NCBI GenBank assembly: GCA_965218555.1
Contig: OZ244625.1
Location: forward strand, 2,294,001 to 2,358,000
From: JAPPLB01 sp965218555
Lineage (GTDB): Bacteria; Acidobacteriota; Terriglobia; Bryobacterales; UBA6623
Length of the DNA stretch: 64,000 bases
Direction: 5' to 3'
The notes under the pieces are model-generated. The model made no database searches and was not told where the DNA came from. It saw nothing but the letters and a program-made list of their open reading frames with translations. Positions 5,771 through 15,095 of the stretch are shown here, one piece after another. The position numbers and the translations under genes were made by a program. The number at the start of each line of letters is the position of its first letter. Position 1 is the first letter of the stretch.

Positions 5771-6154
5771 CGGAGCTGACGATGGCCGGTCGTGGACCTG
5801 GCGCAGCCGGGCCCAGGGCGGAGCCGCCGCGCTCTAACCCGCTTTTCTCACCAGCGGCTTTGCGATGGGTTGAGGGGGGCCGAAATATGGTCTGAAGCGC
5901 GGAATCCTCCGCGGCGAGGGAGGGCGAGGGCCGGTACAGGGCGTTTTAGGCCGCCCATGGAGGCCTGCGAAAGTCCGTTTTTTGGGTTGTTGCCGATGGG
6001 AGACACACTTAGCGCCTGTGGCTGCCGACAGCACCGTTTTTCGGTTCGCTCCCTGTTCTCAAACCGTTGCTCCTCCCGGCGGACGCAATGCCCGATACAC
6101 CGCCGCGAACGTCTCCTCATCGGGGTAGCCGTCAGCCAACGAGGTTAAGTTGGG
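5771..6154. other. gene-poor stretch ending at the IS256-family element
   Basis: No convincing complete gene was seen. On the minus strand the frame 6154-6059 reads ADGYPDEETFAAVYRALRPP and ends in a stop at 6059. It looks like the C-terminus of a protein whose upstream part was cut off by the insertion element beginning near 6155. I could not find the missing part beyond the other end of the element at 9670. Confidence 0.35.
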
Positions 6155-6228
6155 AGGTTCAGCAAAAAGAACAAGAAGGGGACAAGATGTTTCCCAGGTA
6201 GTGAGCAAACCACACGAGGAGACAGAGC

Positions 6229-6985
6229 ATGACCCCCAGGAAGAGTAAAACACAGCAGGGCCGGGAGCGGCTGAGCGAGTTGCCGGCCGGCGATCAGGAA
6301 TTTATGAAGAGCGCCGTGCGAGAGGCACTCGAAGAAGTACTGGCAGCGGAGATGGAGCAAGCCTTGGGAGCGGCCAAGAGCGAACGCAGCAGCGAACGGC
6401 TGGGCTATCGCTCGGGCTACTACCGGCGCGCGGCTGATCACACGCATTGGCAAGCTCGAGTTGCGGGTGCCGCAAGATCGGCAAGGGCGATTCCGGACCG
6501 AGGTTTTCGAGCGCTATCAGCGTAGCGAGAAGGCGCTGGTGAGTGCCCTGGCCGAGATGTACATCGAGGGCGTGTCGACGCGCAAGGTAAAGAAGATCAG
6601 CGAGGAATTGTGCGGCCACCGTTTTTCGGCGAGTGCGATCTCGGCGATTGTCAAAAAGCTCGACGAACAGTTGGCCGCCTTTGCCCAGAGGCGGCTGGAA
6701 GAGCGCTATCCGTATCTGATTCTGGATGCGCGCTACGAGAAGGTGCGCGAGGGCGGGGTGGTCCGCTCCCAAGCGGTGCTGGTGGCGGTGGGCGTGGGCG
6801 CCGACGGCAGGCGGGCGACCGTGGGGGTGGAGTTGGCGAATCGCGAGAGCGCATCGAGTTGGCGGGAGTTTCTGGAGGGGCTGCGGCGGCGCGGGCTCAA
6901 GGGGGTGGCACTGGTGGTGAGCGACGATCACGCCGGGTTGCGGCGGGCGATCGAGCAGGTGCTGGCGGAGGCGGTCTGGCAACGC
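6229..6985 (+). pseudogene. IS256-family transposase, 5' half (frameshifted)
   Basis: The frame starts with MTPRKSKTQQGRERLSEL and runs through LGYRSGYYRRA. It then loses register through one extra G near 6432 and continues in the next frame as ITRIGKLELRVPQDRQGR. Family hallmarks are FERYQRSEKALVSALAEMY, the first catalytic Asp in LILDARYEKVR and the second in VVSDDHAGLRRAI. The coding sequence then stops at WQRC, where the IS21 element has inserted. The third catalytic residue (Glu) lies in the piece at 9107-9562. Two independent lesions make it inactive. Confidence 0.85.
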
Positions 6986-7099
6986 TGTTGGCGGCAATGC
7001 TAATTTGCACATTTTCGACAAGCCAAAATTGCACACTTTTCACCGGCGGGAAGACCGCTGCTCCAGCATGTGGGCGAGGCCACATGGAGGGGCGGAGAG

Positions 7100-8119
7100 A
7101 TGTACGACATGGAGGCGAAGATGCTGCTGAAGCATTACTTGGAGCAAGGGGTGTCGAAGGCCGAGCTGGCACGGCGGTTCCAGCTCAGTCGGCGGACGAT
7201 CCACTACTGGATCGAGTCCGGTCAGTTGGACCGGGAGCTGACCACGGAGGCGGGCGGCTATGCGCGGCGGGCGCCGATCGCGCGCAAGTTGGACCCGTAC
7301 AAGGGGATGATCGAGGCGCGCCTGGAGGTGTATCCGAAGCTGACGGTGCAGCGGCTGTATGAGGAGGTGCGGGCGGCGGGATACCCGGGCTGCTACGGGA
7401 GCGTGCGGGATTACGTGCGCCAGGTCCGGCCACGGGAGACAGCGGATCCGGTGGTACGGTTCGAGACGCCTCCGGGGCATCAGGGCCAGGTAGACTTCGG
7501 CGGCTTCCGGCTGCCGTGGGGACGGCGTCAGGCGCTGCTGGTGGTGCTGGGCTACTCGCGGCTGCTGTGGCTGCGGTTCTTCCAGCGGCAGACGATGGAG
7601 GTGCTGTGCCGCGGCCTGGAGGGCGCCTTCGAGCGCTTCGGGGGCGTGCCGCAGGAGCTGCTGTTCGACCAGATGCGGTCGGTGGTGGTGTCCGACGACC
7701 GCCTGCTGGGTGGGCCGCTGGCGCTGAACGCAGAGTTCTTGCGTTTCGCCGCGCACTGGGGCTTCCGGCCGCGGTCCTGCCGGCCCTACCGGGCACGGAC
7801 CAAGGGCAAGGTGGAGCGGCCGATCCGCTATGTGCGGGAGAGCTTCTTTTACGGCCGGGAGTTTGTCAGTGACGCGGACCTGAACGAGCAGGCGGAGCGC
7901 TGGCTGGCGGAGACCGCCAACGTGCGGCGGCACGGCACGACCGGGGAGCGACCGCAGGAGCGGTTCGAGCGTGACGAGCGGGGAGCCTTGGGGCCGTTGG
8001 CATGCGGGCCGTACCAGCGCGTCGGAGGCCGGATGCGCCCGGCGGCTCCGTCTTGGGCCCCGACGCCAGTGGCCGTTGAGCGTCGGCCGTTGCGGGTGTA
8101 CGCGGAGGTGGTGCGATGA
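7100..8119 (+). CDS. istA: IS21-family transposase IstA
   Basis: 339 residues from the ATG at 7100, behind GCGGAGAG; the frame is open to 7070. The N-terminal helix-turn-helix reads GVSKAELARRFQLSRRTIHYWI. The rve/DDE integrase core has its first Asp in GQVDFGG, the second in LLFDQMRSVVV and the Glu in KGKVERPIRY. The C-terminal region is short compared with many IstA proteins (about 390-500 residues). The TGA overlaps the ATG of istB (ATGA at 8116-8119), as is usual in IS21. All catalytic residues are present, so it may be active. Confidence 0.9.
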   Translation: MYDMEAKMLLKHYLEQGVSKAELARRFQLSRRTIHYWIESGQLDRELTTEAGGYARRAPIARKLDPYKGMIEARLEVYPKLTVQRLYEEVRAAGYPGCYGSVRDYVRQVRPRETADPVVRFETPPGHQGQVDFGGFRLPWGRRQALLVVLGYSRLLWLRFFQRQTMEVLCRGLEGAFERFGGVPQELLFDQMRSVVVSDDRLLGGPLALNAEFLRFAAHWGFRPRSCRPYRARTKGKVERPIRYVRESFFYGREFVSDADLNEQAERWLAETANVRRHGTTGERPQERFERDERGALGPLACGPYQRVGGRMRPAAPSWAPTPVAVERRPLRVYAEVVR

Positions 8120-8928
8120 GCGCGCCGGCCGACGGGCGGCGCGCCCGGCTGCGGGCGATGCTGGCCGACCTGAAGATGCCGGGTGCGCTGGAGGCGGTGG
8201 ACGGCATCCTGGCGCAACTCGACAGCGGCGCCGTGACCGCCGGCGAGGCTCTCGAGCGGCTGCTGGGCGCCCAGATCGCCCTGCGCAACAACCGCCGCTT
8301 GGAGACCGCCATGCGCGCCTCCCGGCTGCCCGCCGTGAAGACCCTGGCGCAGTTCGACTTCGCCTTTCAGCCGAGCCTCAAGCGCGAGCAGATCGAGAGT
8401 CTGCACGAGCTCGGGTTCCTGGCCCGCCAGGAGAACGTCGTTCTGCTGGGGCCACCCGGAGTCGGCAAGACGCACTTGGCCATCAGTCTCGCCATCACCG
8501 CGGCGGAGTCGGGGCGGCGGGTCTACTACGGAACGCTGGCGAGCCTGATCGAGTCGCTGGAGCAGGCCCGTGCAGCGGGCCAGCTGGCGCGCCGCCTGCG
8601 CATGCTGACCCATCCGGCGCTGTTGGTCGTCGACGAGATCGGCTACCTGCCCGTCAGCCGCGATGGAGCCGTGCTGTTCTTCCAGCTGATCAACGCGCGC
8701 CACGAGCAGGCCTCGACCGTGCTGACCTCCAACAAGGGATTCGAAGAATGGGGCGCAGTACTGGGGGACGACGTCATGGCGGCGGCCCTGATCGACCGCC
8801 TGCTGCACCACTGCCACATCGTCAACATCCGCGGGAACAGCTTCCGGATGAGGGCTCACCAGGGGCTGTGGCGTTCCATGCAACGCGCGGACGGCGAAGC
8901 CACCCCGCCCGCAGGGACGGGAACATGA
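8116..8928 (+). CDS. istB: IS21-family helper ATPase IstB
   Basis: 270 residues. It is a DnaC/DnaA-like AAA+ ATPase with Walker A GPPGVGKTH (about residues 112-120), Walker B LLVVDEIGYLP and the sensor segment STVLTSNKGFEEWG. IstB loads on DNA and selects targets for IstA. Translation is probably coupled to istA by the ATGA overlap. The length is normal for the family (about 250-270 residues). Confidence 0.92.
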   Translation: MSAPADGRRARLRAMLADLKMPGALEAVDGILAQLDSGAVTAGEALERLLGAQIALRNNRRLETAMRASRLPAVKTLAQFDFAFQPSLKREQIESLHELGFLARQENVVLLGPPGVGKTHLAISLAITAAESGRRVYYGTLASLIESLEQARAAGQLARRLRMLTHPALLVVDEIGYLPVSRDGAVLFFQLINARHEQASTVLTSNKGFEEWGAVLGDDVMAAALIDRLLHHCHIVNIRGNSFRMRAHQGLWRSMQRADGEATPPAGTGT

Positions 8929-9106
8929 CGGCTGCTGCACAGCTTGAGGTGGCCGGCTCCGGTCGCTCCGCTCCCTCCGACGGCCACCTCAACCCCCATC
9001 GCAACGAAGGGGGAAAGTCCGCCAAACCCGCGGCGGTTCTCCCCTCAAATGTGTGCAATTTTCGTTTGTCAGAAGTGCGCAATTTTCGTTTGACATTGAC
9101 AAACGC

Positions 9107-9562
9107 TGCTACGTGCACTTTCTGCGCAACGCGTTGGATCATCTAGCCCGCAAAGCCGATGACGACTGTCTGATGGAGTTGCGCTGGATCTATGATCGCC
9201 ACGACGTCGAGGAAGCACGCCGCGACCTGGCGCGCTGGCTGGACAAATGGGGCAGCAAGTATGCCAGGCTGTGTAATTGGGTGAAGGAGAACATCGAGCA
9301 GACGCTGACGTTTTTGAGCTTGCCGCGGCAGCACCACAAGCACATGAAGTCGACGAACATGCTGGAGCGGCTGATGGAGGAGATCAAGAGGCGCACCTAC
9401 GTGGTGAGGATCTTCCCCAACGCGGCGAGTTGCTTGCGGCTGGTGCGGGCGCTGACGGCGGAGATGCATGATGGCTGGATCGAGGCCGATCGTTATTTGG
9501 ACATGAGCCTGTGGGAGGAACAAAAACGCGAACGCCTCCGAGCGCTCGCCGACGCGGCATGA
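9107..9562 (+). pseudogene. IS256-family transposase, 3' half
   Basis: The reading frame resumes directly after the IS21 duplication with CYVHFLRNALDHLARKADDD. It includes TFLSLPRQHHKHMKSTNMLE, whose Glu is the third catalytic residue, followed by EEIKRRTYVVRIFPN. It ends normally with ALADAA. Joined to 6229-6985 after correcting the frameshift it gives a transposase of the usual ~400 residues. It has no start of its own and is presumably not made as a functional protein. Confidence 0.85.
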
Positions 9563-9908
9563 CGTTGACGGTGCTCCGGTCGCCCTGCGGGCTCCCTCCG
9601 CGCCGTCAACGTCAACAACCTTCAAGCAAACCGAGGACTCATCTGGATCTCAAACCTTTTTGCAGAACTTGACGCACACAACTCCATGGATGGAATCGAC
9701 CACTCCGGAGAAGTCCGCGACCCCAGGGCTGGTACGGTCTCAGGGTATGGTAGGGCCGTTCCCGTGGAACGAGCGCCCGGTTGAGGGGTTCGAGGCTGAA
9801 GTTTCTACCGGAGAGCCAATGAAACTCCTCAGTTGTAGCCGAGCGTGGGGTCTTCCTAATACGAAGGCTGGCAACAGCACCTCCAGCTCACTTGTGGCAC
9901 TTCACTAC

Positions 9909-12900
9909 TTACCTCTCGGTTAAGGCTGAGGCGCATCCACCTGACCCCACTGCCGAGTCGGACTTCAAGACGCGGACGCGATGGTTCTCTATGTCCGCAA
10001 TGTAGACGTTGCCATTGTTACCTACCGCTATGTCACTGGAATAGCCCAATTTGGCTGCTGTGGCAAAACCGCGGTCTCCGCTGTAACCCTGCTCTCCGGT
10101 ACCGGCGATGGTGTTAATGGTCCCCGTGCAGACATCTACCTTGCGGATACGGTAGTTAGAGCCGTCCGCGATATAGAGGTTGCCGGCGCCATCCACCGTC
10201 ACGCCTGAGGGGTATCCGAGTTGGGCTTGGATGGCCGGACCGCCATCCCCGCTGTAACTCCACTCTCCGGTGCCGGCAATGGTGCTGATGGTCCCGGTAA
10301 AGGCGCTCACCTTGCGGATGCGGTTGTTACGGGAATCTGAGATGTAGAGGTTGCCGGCGCCATCCACCGTCACGCCCTCAGGGTATCCGAGTTGAGCCTG
10401 GGTGGCCGGGCCGCCATCCCCGCCGTAACCCCACTCTCCCGTGCCAACAATGGTGCTGATGGTCCCGGTAAAGGCGCTCACCTTGCGGATGCGGTTGTTA
10501 CGGGAATCTGAGATGTAGAGGTTGCCGTCACCATTCACCGCCACGCCTTCGGGGTATCCGAGTCGAGCCTGGGTGGCCGGACCGCCATCCCCGCTGTAAC
10601 CCCACTCTCCCGTGCCGGCGATGGTGCTGATGGTCCCCGTCGCCACATCTACCTTACGGATGCGGTTGTTATGGAAATCTGCGATATAGAGGTTGCTGGC
10701 GCCATCCACCGCCACGGCTGAGGGATATCCGAGTTGAGCCTCGATGGCCGGGCCGCCATCCCCGCTGTAACCCCACTCTCCGGTGCCGGCGATGGTGCTG
10801 ATGGTCCCGGTAAAGGCGCTCACCTTGCGGATGCGGTTGTTCCCCGAGTCTGCGATATAGAGGTTGCCGGCGCCATCCACCGCCACGGCTGAGGGATATC
10901 TGAGTTGAGCCTCGCTGGCCGGGCCGCCATCCCCGCTGTAACCCCACTCTCCCGTGCCGGCGATGGTGCTGATGGTCCCCGTCGCCACATCTACCTTACG
11001 GATGCGGTTGTTCCCCGAGTCTGCGATATAGAGGTTGCCGGCGCCATCCACCGCCACGGCTGAGGGATATCTGAGTTGAGCCTCGCTGGCCGGGCCGCCG
11101 TCCCCGCTGTAACCCCACTCCCCCGTGCCGACGATGGTGCTGATGGTCCCGGTGACGGCATCTACTTTGCGGACACGATGGTTCCAGTAGTCCGTGACGT
11201 AGACGTTACCGACAGCGTCTACCGCCACACCATGAGGTTCTGAAAGTTGAGCCTCGATGGCTGGGCCGCCGTCCCCGCTGTAACCCCACTCCCCGGTGCC
11301 GGCGATGGTGCTGATGGTGCCCGTAGCTGCTTCCACCTTGCGGATTCGGTCGTCCCCCTCGTCTGCAATGTAGAGGTTGCCGGCACCATCCACAGTCACG
11401 CCTGAGGGGTATCCGAGTTCAGCCTCGGTGGCCGGGCCACCGTCCCCGCTGTAACCCCGCTCTCCGGTGCCGGCGATGGTGCTGATGGTGCCCGTAGCTG
11501 CTTCCACCCTGCGGATGCGATGGTTATCGGCGTCTGCGATATAGACGTTGCCGTTCCCATCCACTGCCACGCCTACGGGGTCACGAAATTCAGCCTGGGT
11601 GGCCGGGCCACCGTCCCCGCTGTAATCCCGCTCTCCGGTGCCGGCGATGGTGCTGATGGTGCCCGTAGCTGCTTCCACCCTGCGGATGCGATGGTTATCG
11701 GCGTCTGCGATATAGACGTTGCCGTTCCCATCCACTGCCACGCCTACGGGGTCACCCAATAGGGCCTGGGTGGCCGGGCCACCGTCCCCGCTGTAACCCC
11801 GCACTCCGATGCCGGCGATGGTGCTGATGGTCCCGGTGGCACCATCCACCTTGCGGATACGGTGGTAGCCGTGGTCTGCGATATAGAGGTTGCCCATGGC
11901 ATCCACCGCCACACTTCCAGGAGAACCCAGCCAGGCGCGGGTGGCGGGGCCGCCATCAAAGACGTAGCTATTTCCTGTCAAGGTGTCGATGGTGTAGGAC
12001 AACGCCAACACCGCTTCATCGACCCTCACGGGAATGGTCCGTGTGGCCCGAGTTCCATCCGGACCGATCGCCGTGATGGTGATGATCCCCTCGCCCGCCG
12101 TCAAGGCCGCGAGGGTCACCTCGCTTCCCGTCACCCGACCCGTTTCCACGACTCCGCCTGACGATTCCACCTGATAGCGGACAGCATCGAAGCCCGCAAA
12201 ATAGTCAGACAAGTTCTGGGTGGAGATGGGCGTGCGCGGCATCAGCCCCGAGATGGGCTGCAACACCCGGATGCGTCTATCCTCGGTGTCCGCGACATAG
12301 ACGTTACCATCGCCGCCCACTGCCAAGCCAAAGGGATTCCTGAATCGGGCGCTGGTGGCCGGGCCGCTGTCTCCGCCGTAATCCCGCTCTCCGGTGCCGG
12401 CGATCGTGCTGATGGTCCCCGTGAAGGCATCCACCCTGCGGATGCTGTGGTTCCAGAAGTCGGCGATGTAAAGGTGGCCGTCTCCGTCTAGCGCCACACC
12501 ATGAGGTTCTGAAAGTTGAGCCTCGATGGCTGGGCCGCCGTCCCCTCTGTAACCCTGCTCTCCCGTGCCAGCAATGGTGCTGATGGTTCCTGCGGTATCC
12601 ACCTTGCGAATGTGGCCGTGGCTGACATCCGCGATGTAGATGTTACCGTCACTATCCACCGCCACGCCTACAGGCTCGCCCAATTGGGCCTGGGAGGCCG
12701 GCCCGCCATCTCCGCTGTACCCCCACTCCCCCGTGCCAGCAATGGTGCTGATGGTTCCCGTGGCCGTGTCTACCTTGCGGATGCGGTGGTTCCCCGAGTC
12801 CGCGATATAGACGTTACCGGCGCCATCCACCGCTATGCCTCGGGGATGGCGCAAGTGGGCTTCGGTGGCCGGACCGCCGTCCCCGCCGTAATCCCAATGC

Positions 12901-14780
12901 CCCGAGCCTGCAATGGTGCTGATGGTACCGGTGGTCGCATCGACCCTGCGGATGCGCTGGTTCGCCGAGTCCGCGATGTAAACGTTGTCGGCGCTATCCA
13001 CCGCCACGGCTTCGGGCTCGCTCAACTGGGCCTCGCTGGCCGGGCCGCCGTCTCCGCCGTCACCACTTGCACCCGTGCCCGCCAAGGTGCTGATGGCTCC
13101 CGTGAAGGCGTCGACCCTGCGGATGCTGTGGCTCCAGAGGTCGGTGATATAGACGTGGCCGGTGCCGTCTACAGCCACACCTTGGGGTTGGACCAATCGG
13201 GAACTGGTGGCTGGACCGCCGTCCTCGACCTCTGTAATCCCCGCCAGAGTACTGATGGTGCCGGTGGCGGCATCCACCTTGCGGATGCGGTGGTTGTCCG
13301 CGTCTGCGATGTAGACGTTGCCGGCGCCATCTATTGCCACGCCTCGGGGATGGTGCAAATGGGCCTCGGTGGCGGGCCCGCCGTCCCCGCCGTAACTCCT
13401 TTCACCCGTGCCGGCAATGGTGCTGATGATCCCTGTGCCCGCATCCACCTTGCGGATGCGCTTGCTCCAGGCGTCCGCGATATAGAGGTTGCCGGCAGCG
13501 TCAAACGCTACACCTTGAGGCCCATCCAATTGGGCCTCGGTGGCCGGACCGCCGTCTCCGTCGTAATCCCGCTCTCCGTTGCCGGCGATCGTGCTGATGG
13601 TCCCTGTGTCCGCATCCACCTTGCGGATGCGGGCGTTTCCCAAGTCCGCGATGTAGATGTTGCCGTCTCCATCTAACGCCACGCCATGAGGCTCGTCTAA
13701 TATTGCCTCGGTGGCGGGCCCGCCGTCCCCGCCGTAACCCCACTCTCCGTTGCCGGCGATCGTGCTGATGGTCCCTGTGTCCGCATCCACCTTGCGGATG
13801 CGGTGGTTGTCCGCGTCTGCGATGTAGACGTTGCCGGCGCCATCTATTGCCACGCCTCGGGGATGGTGCAAATGGGCCTCGGTGGCGGGCCCGCCGTCCC
13901 CGCCGTAACTCCTTTCACCCGTGCCGGCAATGGTGCTGATGATCCCTGTGCCCGCATCCACCTTGCGGATGCGCTTGCTCCAGGCGTCCGCGATATAGAG
14001 GTTGCCGGCAGCGTCAAACGCTACACCATGAGGCCCATCCAATTGGGCCTCGGTGGCGGGCCCGCCGTCCCCGTCGCGTCCCCTTTCTCCTGTACCCACA
14101 ATGGTGCTGATAGTACCCGTGGCGGCCTCCACTTTGCGTATGCGGGCGTTTCCCAAGTCCGCGATGTAGATGTTGCCGTCTCCATCTAACGCCACGCCAT
14201 GAGGTTCGTTTAATATTGCCTCGGTGGCCGGGCTGCCATCCACAAACTTAATCCCCAAACCTGCAAAAGTGTCGATCGTGTAGGCCAACGGGGGCAACGC
14301 CGCCCCCACCGTCACGGCGATTTGCTGGACGGCCGATCCCTCGGAATTTTCCGCCGTGACTTCGATCTCAGTGGCTCCCTTTCTCACAGGTTCGATGGTC
14401 ACCGCGCTCCCCGTCACGCTCGCCGTCGCCACCATCTCATCCAACGAACCTGCCTTGATCGTCACCTCCCCAGTCGCCTCGAAGTACTCTCCCACCTCCA
14501 ACGTCACCGACCAGCCGCCCGCTCTCAGCCGCTGCTGCGGAATGGCCCCTTTCGCCGTCGGCCCGCCGCTCTGCTGCGCCAGTGCCTCCTCCGGTGCCCC
14601 CAGGACAGCGAATCCCGCTACGGTCATAACCATCGCCACGAAATACCCTATGACGAAACCTCCGTAGGCAAACGCGTAGCGCCACCAGCGGCCGAGTACG
14701 GCCTCGGTTTGCCGGGTCGAATCTGATGTGGCGTGGTGTTTCGGGCCAGGATGACTGGTCGGATGTTTACCTGATTTCAT
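9909..14780 (-). CDS. giant NHL-repeat secreted protein with two Ig-like domains
   Basis: 1623 residues from ATG 14780, which has AGGACC 5-10 nt upstream; a TTG at 14816 is in frame but less likely. Near residue 33 a basic segment precedes one hydrophobic helix (FAYGGFVIGYFVAMVMTVAGF), a signal or anchor. Next comes an Ig-like domain (about 95-175), 12 NHL repeats, a second Ig-like domain (GGVVETGRVTGSEVTLAALT) and 12 more repeats. The repeat is about 57 residues: PxGVAVDGxGNxYIADxxNxRIRKV, then ATGTISTIAGTGExGYSGDGGPA. NHL propellers have six blades, so 24 repeats could form four propellers. Such proteins are abundant in Acidobacteriota; the ligand is unknown. Internal duplication is evident. 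Confidence 0.9.
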   Translation of the reverse strand: MKSGKHPTSHPGPKHHATSDSTRQTEAVLGRWWRYAFAYGGFVIGYFVAMVMTVAGFAVLGAPEEALAQQSGGPTAKGAIPQQRLRAGGWSVTLEVGEYFEATGEVTIKAGSLDEMVATASVTGSAVTIEPVRKGATEIEVTAENSEGSAVQQIAVTVGAALPPLAYTIDTFAGLGIKFVDGSPATEAILNEPHGVALDGDGNIYIADLGNARIRKVEAATGTISTIVGTGERGRDGDGGPATEAQLDGPHGVAFDAAGNLYIADAWSKRIRKVDAGTGIISTIAGTGERSYGGDGGPATEAHLHHPRGVAIDGAGNVYIADADNHRIRKVDADTGTISTIAGNGEWGYGGDGGPATEAILDEPHGVALDGDGNIYIADLGNARIRKVDADTGTISTIAGNGERDYDGDGGPATEAQLDGPQGVAFDAAGNLYIADAWSKRIRKVDAGTGIISTIAGTGERSYGGDGGPATEAHLHHPRGVAIDGAGNVYIADADNHRIRKVDAATGTISTLAGITEVEDGGPATSSRLVQPQGVAVDGTGHVYITDLWSHSIRRVDAFTGAISTLAGTGASGDGGDGGPASEAQLSEPEAVAVDSADNVYIADSANQRIRRVDATTGTISTIAGSGHWDYGGDGGPATEAHLRHPRGIAVDGAGNVYIADSGNHRIRKVDTATGTISTIAGTGEWGYSGDGGPASQAQLGEPVGVAVDSDGNIYIADVSHGHIRKVDTAGTISTIAGTGEQGYRGDGGPAIEAQLSEPHGVALDGDGHLYIADFWNHSIRRVDAFTGTISTIAGTGERDYGGDSGPATSARFRNPFGLAVGGDGNVYVADTEDRRIRVLQPISGLMPRTPISTQNLSDYFAGFDAVRYQVESSGGVVETGRVTGSEVTLAALTAGEGIITITAIGPDGTRATRTIPVRVDEAVLALSYTIDTLTGNSYVFDGGPATRAWLGSPGSVAVDAMGNLYIADHGYHRIRKVDGATGTISTIAGIGVRGYSGDGGPATQALLGDPVGVAVDGNGNVYIADADNHRIRRVEAATGTISTIAGTGERDYSGDGGPATQAEFRDPVGVAVDGNGNVYIADADNHRIRRVEAATGTISTIAGTGERGYSGDGGPATEAELGYPSGVTVDGAGNLYIADEGDDRIRKVEAATGTISTIAGTGEWGYSGDGGPAIEAQLSEPHGVAVDAVGNVYVTDYWNHRVRKVDAVTGTISTIVGTGEWGYSGDGGPASEAQLRYPSAVAVDGAGNLYIADSGNNRIRKVDVATGTISTIAGTGEWGYSGDGGPASEAQLRYPSAVAVDGAGNLYIADSGNNRIRKVSAFTGTISTIAGTGEWGYSGDGGPAIEAQLGYPSAVAVDGASNLYIADFHNNRIRKVDVATGTISTIAGTGEWGYSGDGGPATQARLGYPEGVAVNGDGNLYISDSRNNRIRKVSAFTGTISTIVGTGEWGYGGDGGPATQAQLGYPEGVTVDGAGNLYISDSRNNRIRKVSAFTGTISTIAGTGEWSYSGDGGPAIQAQLGYPSGVTVDGAGNLYIADGSNYRIRKVDVCTGTINTIAGTGEQGYSGDRGFATAAKLGYSSDIAVGNNGNVYIADIENHRVRVLKSDSAVGSGGCASALTER
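13271..14060. repeat. three-unit tandem duplication in the NHL gene
   Basis: The block beginning about 13271 recurs 513 bp later at about 13784, near-identical over some 240-280 bp. 513 bp equals three repeats of 57 codons. Repeat units 2-3 and 5-6 of the protein are nearly the same (both contain AWSKRIRKVDAGTGIISTIA), showing a recent duplication of a three-blade segment. Confidence 0.8.
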
Positions 14781-14889
14781 GCTTGGTCCTGTCTTCGGCT
14801 TTCGATCGATTTGCAAAGTTTTTCACCTCATGGATCCGTCCGCGGCAATTCGACCCGCTTCCGGCCGCAGGCAGACGTTATAATTATTT

Positions 14890-15095
14890 TCAGACCACCT
14901 CTTGGAGCATCTCTCTAGTCCGGGCTCAAGTCTGCCACCAGACGACGCAGCCGAGCGTCCTCCTCTTCCAACTGTCCCAGCTTGCGGACTTCAGAGGGCA
15001 TCAACCCTCCGAATGCCATCTTCCATCGGTAGAACGTCTGTTGTGTGATTCCCATCTTCCGGCACACTTCCAGCACCCGTCCTTCCGTCTTTACT
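14890..15095 (-). pseudogene. IS3-family OrfA remnant
   Basis: The minus-strand frame from 15076 reads VLEVCRKMGITQQTFYRWK, then FGGLMPSEVRKLGQLEEEDA, then RLRRLVADLSPD and a stop at 14915. This matches the middle of IS3-type OrfA: a helix-turn-helix with ITxQTFYRWKxxFGG, then the leucine-zipper QLEEENxRLKRLVADL. One base shift after LSPD gives REMLQEVV, the next family block, followed by a stop at 14890. No start and no OrfB remain. It is a dead fragment lying at the truncated 3' end of the reeler-like gene. Confidence 0.75.

Larger units (their letters stand above)
6986..9101 (+). mobile_element. IS21-family element nested in the IS256-family transposase gene
   Basis: 2116 bp with TGT...ACA termini, flanked by a 5-bp direct repeat AACGC (6981-6985 and 9102-9106). 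Removing it and one repeat restores TGGCAACGCTGCTACGTG, which encodes the family-typical WQRCYVHFLRN. Both ends carry repeated AAAATTGCACACTT-like boxes in inverted orientation (7001-7040 left, 9048-9090 right), the multiple terminal repeats expected of IS21. It contains istA and istB. Confidence 0.9.
6155..9670 (+). mobile_element. IS256-family element, split by a nested IS21
   Basis: Imperfect terminal inverted repeats bound it: GTTCAGCAAAAAGAAC at 6157-6172 and AACCTTTTTGCAGAAC at 9652-9667. The transposase it carries is IS256/mutator type, frameshifted near 6432 and interrupted at 6986-9101 by an IS21-family element. An inverted repeat GACGTTGACGG/CCGTCAACGTC near the 3' end (about 9561-9612) may act as a terminator. 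No target-site duplication could be recognised. Not autonomously functional. Confidence 0.8.

Noticed and set aside
6130..9690. Target-site duplication of the IS256-family element
   Set aside because: No matching 8-9 bp flanks were found on either side of the inverted repeats.
9660..9923. 87-codon plus-strand frame between the IS256-family element and the NHL gene
   Set aside because: It starts inside the IS end, has no motif, and is best regarded as chance. A group II intron 3' end was considered, but no domain V or reverse transcriptase is visible.
10000..14300. Regular ~171-bp repeats that could suggest a CRISPR or satellite array
   Set aside because: They are in-frame NHL coding repeats of 57 codons with no spacers.
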